Part shown: piece after piece, positions 34,541-44,918 of the stretch
Layout of the letters: each line of letters begins with the position of its first letter
How positions within the stretch are numbered: position 1 is the stretch's first letter
Assembly: GCA_947499125.1 (NCBI GenBank)
Contig: CANMMP010000001.1
Location: forward strand, 124,001-188,000
DNA: 64,000 nt
Source of the DNA: an uncultured Pontibacter sp.
GTDB lineage: Bacteria > Bacteroidota > Bacteroidia > Cytophagales > Hymenobacteraceae
Direction of reading: 5' to 3'
The notes under the pieces: generated by a model
Told to the model about the DNA's origin: nothing
Seen by the model: only the letters and a program-made list of their open reading frames with translations
Database searches by the model: none
Translations under genes and position numbers: made by a program

Positions 34541-34632
34541 ATTTGGAGATTTGGGAATGTAAAGATCCGAAAATTAAAATCTTCACATGATTCATCTCCA
34601 AATTTCCAGGTTGTCTGATCTTCAAATCTAAA
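34541..34632. repeat. Mirrored repeat between miaB and the sigma-54 activator
   Basis: GATTTGGAGATTTGGGAA on the left is mirrored imperfectly by TCATCTCCAAATTTCC and GATCTTCAAATC on the right. It is a different vocabulary from the other mirrored repeats, but the same layout. Confidence 0.5.
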
Positions 34633-34634
34633 AA

Positions 34635-35906
34635 ATGCGCAACATCGATATACAAAGTATAAAACAGCGATTCGGGATAATCGGTAATTCACCGCAGCTG
34701 AACTATGCCATACAGGTAGCAGCGCAGGTGGCTCCCACCGAAATGACCGTACTAATTACCGGTGAAAGTGGTAGTGGTAAAGAATCATTCTCTAAGATCA
34801 TTCATCACCTGAGTCCGCGCAAGCATGGCCAGTTTATAGCTATTAACTGTGGTGCAATACCCGAAGGAACTATAGATTCAGAGCTTTTTGGCCACGAGAA
34901 GGGCTCTTTTACGGGTGCGCATGATACCCGAAAAGGCTACTTCGAGGTAACTGATGGTGGTTCTATTTTTCTGGATGAGATTGGTGAAATGCCTTTGGGT
35001 ACACAGGCCCGCTTACTACGTGTGCTCGAGAATGGCGAGTTTATAAAGGTAGGTTCAAGTAAAGTACAGAAAACGGATGTGCGGGTAGTGGCCGCCACGA
35101 ACGTAAACCTGCTGAATGCGGTAGAAAAAGGCCGTTTCAGGGAAGACCTGTACTATAGACTAAATACCGTTCCGATTACAGTGCCTGCTTTGCGCGAGCG
35201 TGGCGACGATGTATACTTGTTGTTCCGTAAGTTTGCCAGCGATTTTGCCGAAAAGTACCGGGTAAAATCTATTACGCTTACTCCTGAAGCGATACCTGTG
35301 CTGCTGGATTTCCGTTGGCCGGGTAACATCCGTCAGCTTAAAAATATAGTGGAGCAGATATCGGTGCTGGAGTACGACCGTGAAATTGATGCAGAAACGC
35401 TGAAACGCTATTTGCCCCGCGAACAGGCCAGCCATGTACCTGCACTTTTAAATTCAGAGAAATCAGGAGATCAGGCATTTTCGGAACGCGACATACTTTA
35501 TAAGGTATTGTTTGATATGCGCCGTGATATGTCGGAGTTAAAGAAGCTTGTTTTCGAGATACTGACACATCAGCCTGTTGATACGGAACTTCTGAAAGAG
35601 CATAGCCATCTGTTCGAGAATATTGGCCAACCTTACGAGCCGCGCCCATATCAGCCACAAGAGCAGAACGAAGGCTATTATCTGCCAATGAAGCAATCAC
35701 AGCCACTCGAATACGAAGATCAAAAAATAGAAGACATACAACACGAAAGTGCAGAAGAAAGCCTATCTTTAGAAGATAAGGAGAAGGAACTGATTGTGAA
35801 AGCGCTTAAAAAGCACAGAAACAAGCGTAAATATGCCGCCCAGGACCTTGGCATTTCAGAAAGGACGCTGTACAGAAAACTGAAGCAGTATGAGATCGAA
35901 GAATAA
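34635..35906 (+). CDS. Sigma-54-dependent transcriptional activator, Fis-type HTH
   Basis: AAA+ enhancer-binding protein. Walker A is GESGSGKE (43-50), the sigma-54 contact loop is GSFTGA (90-95; usual form GAFTGA), Walker B is FLDEIGEM, followed by REDLYYRLN and a C-terminal Fis-type helix-turn-helix (KYAAQDLGISERTLYRKLKQ). There is no receiver or GAF domain in the short N-terminus (about 15 residues), so regulation is not by phosphorelay. 423 aa. Its 3' end overlaps lptE by 17 bases, indicating translational coupling with envelope genes. Confidence 0.93.
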   Translation: MRNIDIQSIKQRFGIIGNSPQLNYAIQVAAQVAPTEMTVLITGESGSGKESFSKIIHHLSPRKHGQFIAINCGAIPEGTIDSELFGHEKGSFTGAHDTRKGYFEVTDGGSIFLDEIGEMPLGTQARLLRVLENGEFIKVGSSKVQKTDVRVVAATNVNLLNAVEKGRFREDLYYRLNTVPITVPALRERGDDVYLLFRKFASDFAEKYRVKSITLTPEAIPVLLDFRWPGNIRQLKNIVEQISVLEYDREIDAETLKRYLPREQASHVPALLNSEKSGDQAFSERDILYKVLFDMRRDMSELKKLVFEILTHQPVDTELLKEHSHLFENIGQPYEPRPYQPQEQNEGYYLPMKQSQPLEYEDQKIEDIQHESAEESLSLEDKEKELIVKALKKHRNKRKYAAQDLGISERTLYRKLKQYEIEE

Positions 35907-36420
35907 GCTACAACCTATTTATACTTTGCTGACGCTGGCGCTGACTTTTGCGCTAAGTGGCTGCGGGGTATACTCCTTTACCGGAACTACTATTTCACCG
36001 GATATCCAGACGATTTCTATCCAGAATATTGAGAACCCGACAGGTGAAGGTCCTTCTAACCTGACTCAGATCGTTACAAGCAATTTTAAGGATTATTATC
36101 GACGCAACACAAATTTAACGCTATTACAACAGGAAGGCGACCTGCAGTTAGAAGGCCAGATCGTGAGCTTTACTGTAACACCTGCTGCGGTTCAGCGTGA
36201 GGGCGAAATAGACCGCGCCTCCCTTAACAGGCTTACACTTGGTGTGCAGGTACGGTTTGTAAACAACATGAACCCGGAAGAAAGCTTCGATCAGCTATTC
36301 TCGATCTCTGAAGATTTTGATGCCAATATTGATGTTACCCAGCTTCCACCCTCTTTTATAGAGAACCTTACGGAGCGCCTTGTGATCGATGTATTCAATA
36401 AAACAGTTGCAAACTGGTAA
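35890..36420 (+). CDS. lptE: LPS-assembly lipoprotein LptE
   Basis: Outer-membrane lipoprotein that plugs LptD in lipopolysaccharide export. The lipobox is ALSGC (C25), followed by GVYSFTGTTISPDIQTISI, the family's start pattern, and a C-terminal helix LTERLVIDVFNKTVANW. 176 aa. The start overlaps the sigma-54 activator gene. Assignment rests on the LptE-like pattern and on the Bacteroidota gene order with secG; no lptD is visible here. Confidence 0.88.
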   Translation: MRSKNKLQPIYTLLTLALTFALSGCGVYSFTGTTISPDIQTISIQNIENPTGEGPSNLTQIVTSNFKDYYRRNTNLTLLQQEGDLQLEGQIVSFTVTPAAVQREGEIDRASLNRLTLGVQVRFVNNMNPEESFDQLFSISEDFDANIDVTQLPPSFIENLTERLVIDVFNKTVANW

Positions 36421-36452
36421 GTATAAGCCTTTATAAAGTATAGATTACCCGG

Positions 36453-37787
36453 ATGAACAAGTCAGCTTTTCTTGAACTGATACAGAAAGCCTCGAGCATA
36501 ACAGATCAGCAGACAGCAGAACTGGAGAAAGTTGCGCAAACTTTTCCGTACTGCCAGACGGCGCATTTGCTCCTGGCCAAGTCTGCTTACGACAAGGGAA
36601 GCATGCTGTCTACGCAGCGTTTGCGCCGTGCCGCTTCCTACGCCACCGACAGGCAATTACTGAAACGTGTAATTTATACTTCGCCGGTAACTACTCCTGT
36701 TTTCGATGAATCTGTAGTAACTGAACAGGAAACAAAAGCAACAGAACCTGTAATACAGGATGCGGCTATAGTTGAAGTACAGGAAGAAACTATAAACGAA
36801 ACACCGGAGCTTATACTTGAAGAGAATTCAACTGAAACTATAGCTAACCCTACTGAAGAAGCTATAGTTAAAGAAGTTATAGCATCTGATAATGATGTAA
36901 TCCTGGATGTGGCTGAAGGTATAGTTACTGAAGAGACAGATGAAATTGAAGAGCTTGCAGAAGAAGTAAGTATAAGATCGACAGCTGAAACTGATAAGCT
37001 TATAGTTGCTGAGCCTGCAACTGATAACGAACTGGCAGACCTCTTAACTATCAGCAGCCTTAATGCGTCATTTACCGATCTTCTTGCCCAAACTCCTGAC
37101 ATAATAACTGAAGAAGAATTTAATAACTCTTCTTTAGTCGAAAACACTAGCATACAGGAATCAGAGAATGCATTACAGGAAATCACTGAAGAAGATTCAT
37201 TAATAGTAAATCCTGAGCCACTTAGTATACAAGCCACTTCAGCCATTTCTGAAGATGCCGGTAAGTCCGAAGTTCTGACAACGTCTAACCCTGAAGATGC
37301 GGCTGTAAACTATAACTTCGATGAAATTGACCGCATGTATGCGGAGGATTCCCTGGGATACTGGATGGGTTCCAGCAGAATGGGTGAGCAACTGCAGCTA
37401 AAGAACGAATATACACGTCCTAAACCGTTTGCCTTCCACCCGGAGATGATCCTGGAGTATAATAAAACGCATGAGCTTGAGAAAGCGGTTCAGCCGGCAA
37501 ACAATATCCTGAGCCAGCAACTCGACATCATTGATCAGTTCCTGAAGCTTAACCCAAGGCTGAAAACTATGGCTAATTTAAAGCTTAAGCCTGAACCACA
37601 GGAAGATCTTTCGTTGAAAAGCTCTAAGATAAAGAAAGGGATGGCCTCCGAAAACCTGGCTACTATCTTCCTGAAACAGGGGAAAGTTAAAAAGGCCATT
37701 AAAATATATGAGCAACTCATTTTGAAAAATCCGGAAAAAAAGAGTTACTTTGCTGAACAGATAGAAAAATTACAAAACATAAACTAA
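36453..37787 (+). CDS. TPR-like protein with acidic disordered centre, unknown function
   Basis: Three parts are visible: a helical N-terminus (1-75, FPYCQTAHLLLAKSAYDKGS, TPR-like), an acidic E/T/I/V-rich low-complexity stretch (about 85-285), and a conserved-looking C-terminus (about 290-444) with SLGYWMGSSRMGEQL and a last TPR-like pair MASENLATIFLKQGKVKKAIKIYEQL. 444 aa. Always between lptE and secG in the Bacteroidota order as I recall it, but function unknown. The disordered centre is packed with ACTATA/TATAGT words (10 in 36721-37320). Confidence 0.7.
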   Translation: MNKSAFLELIQKASSITDQQTAELEKVAQTFPYCQTAHLLLAKSAYDKGSMLSTQRLRRAASYATDRQLLKRVIYTSPVTTPVFDESVVTEQETKATEPVIQDAAIVEVQEETINETPELILEENSTETIANPTEEAIVKEVIASDNDVILDVAEGIVTEETDEIEELAEEVSIRSTAETDKLIVAEPATDNELADLLTISSLNASFTDLLAQTPDIITEEEFNNSSLVENTSIQESENALQEITEEDSLIVNPEPLSIQATSAISEDAGKSEVLTTSNPEDAAVNYNFDEIDRMYAEDSLGYWMGSSRMGEQLQLKNEYTRPKPFAFHPEMILEYNKTHELEKAVQPANNILSQQLDIIDQFLKLNPRLKTMANLKLKPEPQEDLSLKSSKIKKGMASENLATIFLKQGKVKKAIKIYEQLILKNPEKKSYFAEQIEKLQNIN

Positions 37788-37788
37788 G

Positions 37789-38175
37789 ATGTACATCGCC
37801 CTTATCAGTATTATCGTTTTCATTTGCGTGTTGCTTATTTTGGTTGTGCTGGCACAAAACCCAAAAGGCGGCGGGCTATCAAGCCAGTTTGGCGGCAGCA
37901 CCAGCCAGCTAATGGGTGTAAAACGAACTGGTGACCTATTAGAGAAATTAACCTGGGGTTTTGCTATAGCCCTTGTTGTGCTGACACTTGGAACGCACAT
38001 GATGGTAAGCTCAGCAAACGAATCTGCTGTTGGTAGCAGCATTAACGAAGAACGCGCTCGTCAGTCTAACACACCGGGTGCACCTGCTGCCCTGCCAGGC
38101 GTAACTGACAGTACTGCCGTTATACCTGATGCAGCTGACATACCAGCAATGGTAGATACAGCCAATAACGAATAA
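37789..38175 (+). CDS. secG: Preprotein translocase subunit SecG
   Basis: Small SecYEG channel subunit. Two transmembrane helices (about 3-21 and 51-70) flank the conserved cytosolic loop VLAQNPKGGGLSSQFGG. The C-terminal tail (about 75-128) is A/P/T-rich, longer than in E. coli, as is usual in Bacteroidota. It begins one base after the preceding stop and ends the lptE-secG run, with a terminator at 38197-38227. Confidence 0.94.
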   Translation: MYIALISIIVFICVLLILVVLAQNPKGGGLSSQFGGSTSQLMGVKRTGDLLEKLTWGFAIALVVLTLGTHMMVSSANESAVGSSINEERARQSNTPGAPAALPGVTDSTAVIPDAADIPAMVDTANNE

Positions 38176-38196
38176 CGAAGCGTAAGCAAATTATAT

Positions 38197-38227
38197 AAAG
38201 CCAACCTGATGAAGGTTGGCTTTTTTA
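38197..38227 (+). terminator. Rho-independent terminator of secG
   Basis: AAAGCCAACC (38197-38206) pairs with GGTTGGCTTT (38214-38223), followed by a run of T. Confidence 0.92.
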
Positions 38228-38279
38228 TTTTACCAGCCTGCCAGGCTATGACGGTATTTCACCAAATAAGTTCTGATGC

Positions 38280-38305
38280 CTGACATAAAATGACAAAATT
38301 GTCAG
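38280..38305 (+). promoter_or_regulatory. TGACA-box palindrome upstream of groES
   Basis: CTGACA (38280-38285), TGACA (38291-38295) and inverted TGTCAG (38300-38305) lie about 130 bases before groES; TGACAAAATTGTCA (38291-38304) is a perfect palindrome. A repressor or heat-shock site is plausible. No CIRCE element is present. Confidence 0.4.
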
Positions 38306-38434
38306 TATCGAAAGTCAATTAGACTGCTAAAATGGCTTAAACCAACTCAAAACAAGGCTTGGCACAAGAAGTGATAGTTACGTATCGGTTTCAACGTTTA
38401 ACTTAACCATAAAACCTAATAATATTTACAAACT

Positions 38435-38725
38435 ATGTCAATCAGCATTAAACCACTAGCAGACAGAGTAATTGTTGCACCTGCTGCAGCCGAAGAAAAA
38501 ACGAAGTCTGGTATCATCATTCCGGACACTGCTAAAGAGAAGCCACAGCGTGGCGAAATAGTAGCCGTTGGCGAAGGTAAAGTATCTGATCAAGGATCAC
38601 TTATGAAGCCACAGGTAAAAGTAGGCGACCAGGTGTTGTATGGCAAGTATGCAGGTACTGAGATCTCTATCGATGGCGGCGATTACCTGATCATGCGTGA
38701 GTCGGATATTCTGGCAGTACTTTAA
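38435..38725 (+). CDS. groES: Co-chaperonin GroES
   Basis: 10-kDa lid of the GroEL chaperonin. The sequence [12 protein letters not shown], the mobile loop [19 protein letters not shown] and [11 protein letters not shown] are characteristic; it ends with [10 protein letters not shown]. 96 aa, complete. It is followed after 39 bases by groEL in the usual bicistronic operon. Upstream DNA contains a TGACA palindrome but no CIRCE. Confidence 0.98.
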   Translation: MSISIKPLADRVIVAPAAAEEKTKSGIIIPDTAKEKPQRGEIVAVGEGKVSDQGSLMKPQVKVGDQVLYGKYAGTEISIDGGDYLIMRESDILAVL

Positions 38726-38761
38726 TCTTAACAATTCGTAAAATTTAATCAGATCATATAA

Positions 38762-40405
<1,644 letters not shown>

Positions 40406-40433
40406 TCCAGACATCCCATAGTATAAATAAAGG

Positions 40434-40468
40434 AAAGCCCTTGCATCGTTTGGTGCAAGGGCTTTTTG
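40434..40468 (+). terminator. Rho-independent terminator of groESL
   Basis: AAAGCCCTTGCA (40434-40445) pairs with TGCAAGGGCTTT (40454-40465), then T residues. Confidence 0.93.
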
Positions 40469-40570
40469 TTTACTACAAAGGATGCTGATAGAATAGAACT
40501 TATAGTTTGGCTTACCTCCTGTTTTAAAATCTCTTAAATCTATACTATATCGATCAACATCCTGTAAATC

Positions 40571-41179
40571 TTAAGAATCTTTGTTATGGTCGCGTATGGC
40601 AATTGTGATGTCGTGAGGTGCAACTTCATCGCCACCAAAGTATGGATATAGCTGGTAGCCCTCTCCTATGCCATTGCAGTGCCTGGGCAATTCTACAGTT
40701 TTACCGTCAAATATAAATACATACTTGTTATCATCTAGCTGTATTTCGTAAGTATAGGCTTTGTTGAGATCTACAGTACCAACCAGTTTTGATTGTCTAG
40801 CCTTATTTAGATAAGTATAAGCATGAATTTCCAGGTTGCCGTTATACCAGCGCCAGCCAAAACGGGCACTATTGCTATGATGGTCTGAGCGACAGTCGGC
40901 CATGCCATATAGTTTGTTTATATCCGCCTGGTTTTCCTTTTTAGATGTTTCATAAATAGCAGACACATCAAAAGTAGCCATAAAGCGGACTGATGAACTT
41001 GAAAGCAATTTTACAGGAGCATTGGAGCTGTGCTCTCCTTGTTTTATAGTATAGATAGTAGCCTGTGGCTCTGAAACGATAGGTGCAGGCGCAGGCGTAT
41101 CTATAACTGACTGGCAGGCAGAAAATAGTAGCATTGAAAAGGCAGCGATACACTGCACTTTCCGGGTAAAAGAATACAT
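40571..41179 (-). CDS. Lipoprotein of unknown function
   Basis: The N-terminal signal sequence ends in a lipobox (LLFSAC, C22), so the protein is a predicted envelope lipoprotein. A Pro/Ala linker (about 28-40) precedes a beta-rich domain with SSSVRFMATFDVSAIYET, two later cysteines (MADCRSDHHSN and LPRHCNGIGEGY, possibly disulfide-bonded) and KYVFIFDGKTVELP. 202 aa. No family recognised. Single minus-strand gene between groEL and the peptide transporter. Confidence 0.65.
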   Translation of the reverse strand: MYSFTRKVQCIAAFSMLLFSACQSVIDTPAPAPIVSEPQATIYTIKQGEHSSNAPVKLLSSSSVRFMATFDVSAIYETSKKENQADINKLYGMADCRSDHHSNSARFGWRWYNGNLEIHAYTYLNKARQSKLVGTVDLNKAYTYEIQLDDNKYVFIFDGKTVELPRHCNGIGEGYQLYPYFGGDEVAPHDITIAIRDHNKDS

Positions 41180-41300
41180 GTGGCTAAAAGTGTAAAAGTT
41201 TGTTCAGATAATCTTATTTAAGTTATAGTAAATAACAGATAATAAACCTCTTATAGGTTAATATCTTATTCAAGTGCAATATTTGTAAAATACGGCAAAT

Positions 41301-41334
41301 AAAAAAAGCCTTCGCTAAATTTAGCGAAGGCTTT
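41301..41334 (-). terminator. Rho-independent terminator of the peptide transporter gene
   Basis: AAAGCC-TTCGCTAAA (41305-41319) pairs with TTTAGCGAA-GGCTTT (41320-41334). On the minus strand it is followed by a run of U (A-run 41301-41307). It lies 22 bases past the transporter stop. Confidence 0.85.
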
Positions 41335-41355
41335 ATACTTATAGATGAATAAGTC

Positions 41356-42927
41356 TTAGTGAATACCGTGCATCCACTTACGCATAAGCGGAGTAAGCAA
41401 TAAAGCTAACACAGCAAAACCAAAGGCAACATAGGCTATCTGCTCGAATACGCCCGTGTAAACCAATAGTGACTCCATGCCTGAAACTTCTTCGCCGCTA
41501 TCGCTTACTGAAGTAAGCTTCGCAATGATACCTGCAATGTAGTGTGCAAAAGAAGAAGACAGGAACCAGATACCCATGATAAAAGAAACGATCTTTTTAG
41601 GAGACAGCTCTGTTACTTTAGACAGACCAACTGGCGAAATAAATAATTCACCTGTTGTTATCAGCATATAACCTAATATCAGGAACCAGATAGAAACACG
41701 TCCATCAGCATCAGCATAGTTAGCGCTCAAGGCAAAAATAAGGAAGCCAAGGCCAAGCTGGGCAATACCTAAAGCAAACTTAACGGGCGTATAAGGGTTC
41801 ATGCGCATTCTTGAGAAGAATAGCCACATAGCTGAGAACGGAAGCGCAAACAACACGATAAAGAATGGGTTGATAGAGTTTGTCTGGGCAGCATTCATGA
41901 ACGTCAGGTTCACGTTACGCTCTGCAAACAGAGTTAGTGAAGAACCAGCCTGCTCGAAGAAAGACCAGAAAACAGTGATAAAGAAAGTAAGAAGTATAAC
42001 TACGAACAGGCGCTCACGCTCCTTTTTCTCTTCTTTAACTAAGCTATAAATAAGTACCAGCGCAATTACCGGCAGCAGGATATAGTTCATTACGATACCG
42101 ATCAGGCTACCGTCGAATTCAGTCATTCCGAAACCAGGCAGGTCCATAGATCCGTGGAAAAGAAGAATAGCCAGGAATGGAAGTGCTACTACTGAAAGTA
42201 TAGAAACCCAGTTACCTCTTGAGATACCGGCAACTTTCTCCTGAACTTTTGCAGGATCAGCAGGTAAGCCTCTGTCGCCGAAAACACCGCTTTTAGTACC
42301 GTTCCAGAACATGATAAGGCCAATTAACATACCTACACCAGCTGCACCGAAACCATAATGCCAGCCATATTCAGCACCCAGGTAACCGCAAACAAGTGGC
42401 GCCAGCATAGCACCAATGTTTATACCCATGTAGAAGATAGTGAAACCTGCATCGCGTCTTGCATCACCTTGCGCATAAAGCGTACCTACCATTGTAGAAA
42501 TATTTGGCTTAAAAAAGCCGTTACCTACAATCAAAAGTGCCAATGCACCGTAGAAGAAAACCGGGTGCTCTATAGCAAGGGCAAAATGACCAAGTGCCAT
42601 TAACACAGCACCAAGCATAATAGAGCGGCGGTAACCAAGTAATTTATCGGCGATCATACCACCAATAACAGGAGTAGCATAAACTAAGGCACCATAAGCA
42701 GCGTAAATACCAAAAGCGACATTATCACTATATAGTAAGTCGTTAACCATGTAAAGAACCAGCAGAGCGCGCATTCCATAAAAACTGAAACGCTCCCAAA
42801 GTTCTGCAAAGAAAAGGTAGAATAAACCTTTAGGGTGTCCGAACATTTCGGGGCCTGTCGGTTCCGCTCCCATTGGAGCAGCATGCTCCGAGATCTTGTC
42901 GGTGACAGTGTGTTCTCTTAAAGACAT
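41356..42927 (-). CDS. Proton-dependent oligopeptide transporter (POT/PTR2 family)
   Basis: Inner-membrane H+/di- and tripeptide symporter of the major facilitator superfamily. The POT signatures ERFSFYGMRALLVLYM (TM1, ExxER-type), GGMIADKLLGYRRSI and GNGFFKPNISTMVGTLY are intact, with 12-14 hydrophobic segments over 523 aa. The MGAEPTGPEMFGHPKGLF leader is typical of Bacteroidota members. Single gene with its own terminator at 41301-41334. Confidence 0.93.
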   Translation of the reverse strand: MSLREHTVTDKISEHAAPMGAEPTGPEMFGHPKGLFYLFFAELWERFSFYGMRALLVLYMVNDLLYSDNVAFGIYAAYGALVYATPVIGGMIADKLLGYRRSIMLGAVLMALGHFALAIEHPVFFYGALALLIVGNGFFKPNISTMVGTLYAQGDARRDAGFTIFYMGINIGAMLAPLVCGYLGAEYGWHYGFGAAGVGMLIGLIMFWNGTKSGVFGDRGLPADPAKVQEKVAGISRGNWVSILSVVALPFLAILLFHGSMDLPGFGMTEFDGSLIGIVMNYILLPVIALVLIYSLVKEEKKERERLFVVILLTFFITVFWSFFEQAGSSLTLFAERNVNLTFMNAAQTNSINPFFIVLFALPFSAMWLFFSRMRMNPYTPVKFALGIAQLGLGFLIFALSANYADADGRVSIWFLILGYMLITTGELFISPVGLSKVTELSPKKIVSFIMGIWFLSSSFAHYIAGIIAKLTSVSDSGEEVSGMESLLVYTGVFEQIAYVAFGFAVLALLLTPLMRKWMHGIH

Positions 42928-43082
42928 AGATGTTAAAGTTGGTTGTTAGATTATTTGAGCTACAAAGAAGGTAAATATATCAGTTTAGACACAAACAGAC
43001 AAATATTTTACATTGTATCTACTAATTCAGATAACATCCGTAATTAATGATTTTCTATTCTATTATAATATACTATTTTTCA

Positions 43083-43090
43083 TATTTTTG
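43083..43090 (+). promoter_or_regulatory. -7 promoter element of pckA
   Basis: TATTTTTG matches TAnnTTTG, 54 bases before the pckA ATG, within a very AT-rich 217-base gap. Confidence 0.45.
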
Positions 43091-43144
43091 TATCACCAAG
43101 TAATACAAGAACATCACCTATTTAATTAACCCAATAAATACCAA

Positions 43145-44758
43145 ATGAAAGAATCTGGACATAAATCTCAAGTAGGTTTAGACAGCTTAGGAATTAAAGA
43201 GGCAAAAGAAGTGCTTTGGAACCTTAGCCCGGCTGAACTGGTAGAGGAAGCCCTTAAAAATGGCGAAGGTGCACTTACCGACTCAGGCGCTTTAATGTGC
43301 GACACGGGCAAATTTACCGGCCGCTCTCCAAAGGACCGTTTTGTAGTAAAGGATGCTAAAACAGCAGACTCTGTGTGGTGGGGCGATATTAATATTGCTT
43401 TCGATCCTGAGAAATTCGACCAGTTACAGGCTAAGATGGTTGACTTCCTGAAGGATAAAAAATTATATGTGCGTGATGCTTACGCCGGTGCTCACCCTGA
43501 TTATCGACTTAACCTGCGTATAGTTAACACCCAGGCATGGCAGAACCTTTTCTGCAACAACATGTTCCTGCGTTTAACCGAGGAAGAAGTTAAGAACCAT
43601 ACTCCTGAATTTACGATCATCTGTGCACCTGAATTCCAGGCTGACCCTGAAGTGGACGGTACACGCCAGTCTAACTTTGCGATCATCAACTTTACGAAGA
43701 ACATGATCCTGATAGGTGGTACTGGTTATGCAGGCGAAATGAAGAAAGGTATCTTCGGCGTACTGAACTATATACTACCTCACGAAAAGAACACCCTGTC
43801 GATGCACTGCTCTGCCAACGTTGGCAAAGATGGTGATACCGCTATTTTCTTCGGTCTTTCAGGTACAGGCAAAACTACTCTCTCTGCTGACCCTAACCGT
43901 GGCCTTATCGGTGACGACGAGCATGGCTGGGCAACTGACAGCGTATTTAACTTTGAAGGCGGTTGCTATGCAAAGGTTATCGACCTGACCCGCGAAAAAG
44001 AACCGCAGATCTGGGATGCCATCCGTTTCGGTTCTATTGTAGAGAACACACGTTTCTACGAAGGCACCCGCACTGTTGACTATACCAACAGTTCTGTAAC
44101 AGAAAATACACGTACGGCCTACCCTATCAACCACATCGATAATGCTGTGGAACCATCTAGAGCTGACATTCCGAAGAACATCTTCTTCCTGACAGCTGAT
44201 GCGTTCGGTGTACTGCCTCCGATCTCTAAACTTAATGCCAGCCAGGCAATGTACCACTTTATTTCTGGTTACACAGCGAAGGTTGCCGGAACTGAGGTTG
44301 GTATCACAGAGCCACAAACTACGTTCTCAGCGTGTTTCGGTGCGGCATTCCTGCCATTACACCCTACAAAATATGCCGAGATGCTGGGTAAGAAAATGGA
44401 AGAGAACAACGTGAATGTATGGCTAGTGAACACAGGCTGGACAGGTGGCCCTTACGGCGTTGGTTCACGTATGAAGCTACCATATACGCGCGCTATGATA
44501 ACCGCTGCGCTTAATGGAGAGCTGAATGATGTTAGCTATACCAAGCACCCAATATTTGGCATGGAGATGCCAAACTCTTGCCCTAACGTACCTGATGAAA
44601 TACTGAACCCGCGTAACACCTGGAGCAGCAAAGAAGAGTACGATGCAAAAGCGACAGACCTAGCAACTAAATTCGTGAAGAACTTTACGAAATATGCAAA
44701 CTATGCCAATGATGAGATCATGGCTGGTGCCCCACAGGTAGAAGTTACTATTGACTAA
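43145..44758 (+). CDS. pckA: Phosphoenolpyruvate carboxykinase (ATP)
   Basis: Converts oxaloacetate to phosphoenolpyruvate for gluconeogenesis. The kinase-1 loop is GLSGTGKTTLS (about 237-247), followed by GDDEHGW (metal site), TGKFTGRSPKDRF near residue 60 and NTGWTGGPYGVGSRM late in the protein. 537 aa, standard for the ATP-dependent class. Monocistronic, divergent from the peptide transporter and followed by a terminator at 44778-44811. Confidence 0.97.
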   Translation: MKESGHKSQVGLDSLGIKEAKEVLWNLSPAELVEEALKNGEGALTDSGALMCDTGKFTGRSPKDRFVVKDAKTADSVWWGDINIAFDPEKFDQLQAKMVDFLKDKKLYVRDAYAGAHPDYRLNLRIVNTQAWQNLFCNNMFLRLTEEEVKNHTPEFTIICAPEFQADPEVDGTRQSNFAIINFTKNMILIGGTGYAGEMKKGIFGVLNYILPHEKNTLSMHCSANVGKDGDTAIFFGLSGTGKTTLSADPNRGLIGDDEHGWATDSVFNFEGGCYAKVIDLTREKEPQIWDAIRFGSIVENTRFYEGTRTVDYTNSSVTENTRTAYPINHIDNAVEPSRADIPKNIFFLTADAFGVLPPISKLNASQAMYHFISGYTAKVAGTEVGITEPQTTFSACFGAAFLPLHPTKYAEMLGKKMEENNVNVWLVNTGWTGGPYGVGSRMKLPYTRAMITAALNGELNDVSYTKHPIFGMEMPNSCPNVPDEILNPRNTWSSKEEYDAKATDLATKFVKNFTKYANYANDEIMAGAPQVEVTID

Positions 44759-44777
44759 ATAGTTAAAACATAGCTTT

Positions 44778-44811
44778 AAAAGCCCCGTTACCTTTTTGTG
44801 ACGGGGCTTTT
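44778..44811 (+). terminator. Rho-independent terminator of pckA
   Basis: AAAAGCCCCGT (44778-44788) pairs with ACGGGGCTTTT (44801-44811). Confidence 0.92.
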
Positions 44812-44918
44812 ATATTTAAAATACTGTTTAAGTTTATACTTTCGTATACTAATTCCGAGAGAGGTTTTAACTGAAACTATAAACCTTTTATAATTCATTC
44901 TAAATCTATATAATAGAA

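Noticed and set aside
38341..38375. Possible sigma-54 promoter (TTGGCACAAGAAGTG) before groES
   Set aside because: The -24-like TGGCAC is present but no TTGC/GC element follows at the required spacing.
38176..38434. CIRCE element before groES
   Set aside because: No TTAGCACTC/GAGTGCTAA or close variant is present.
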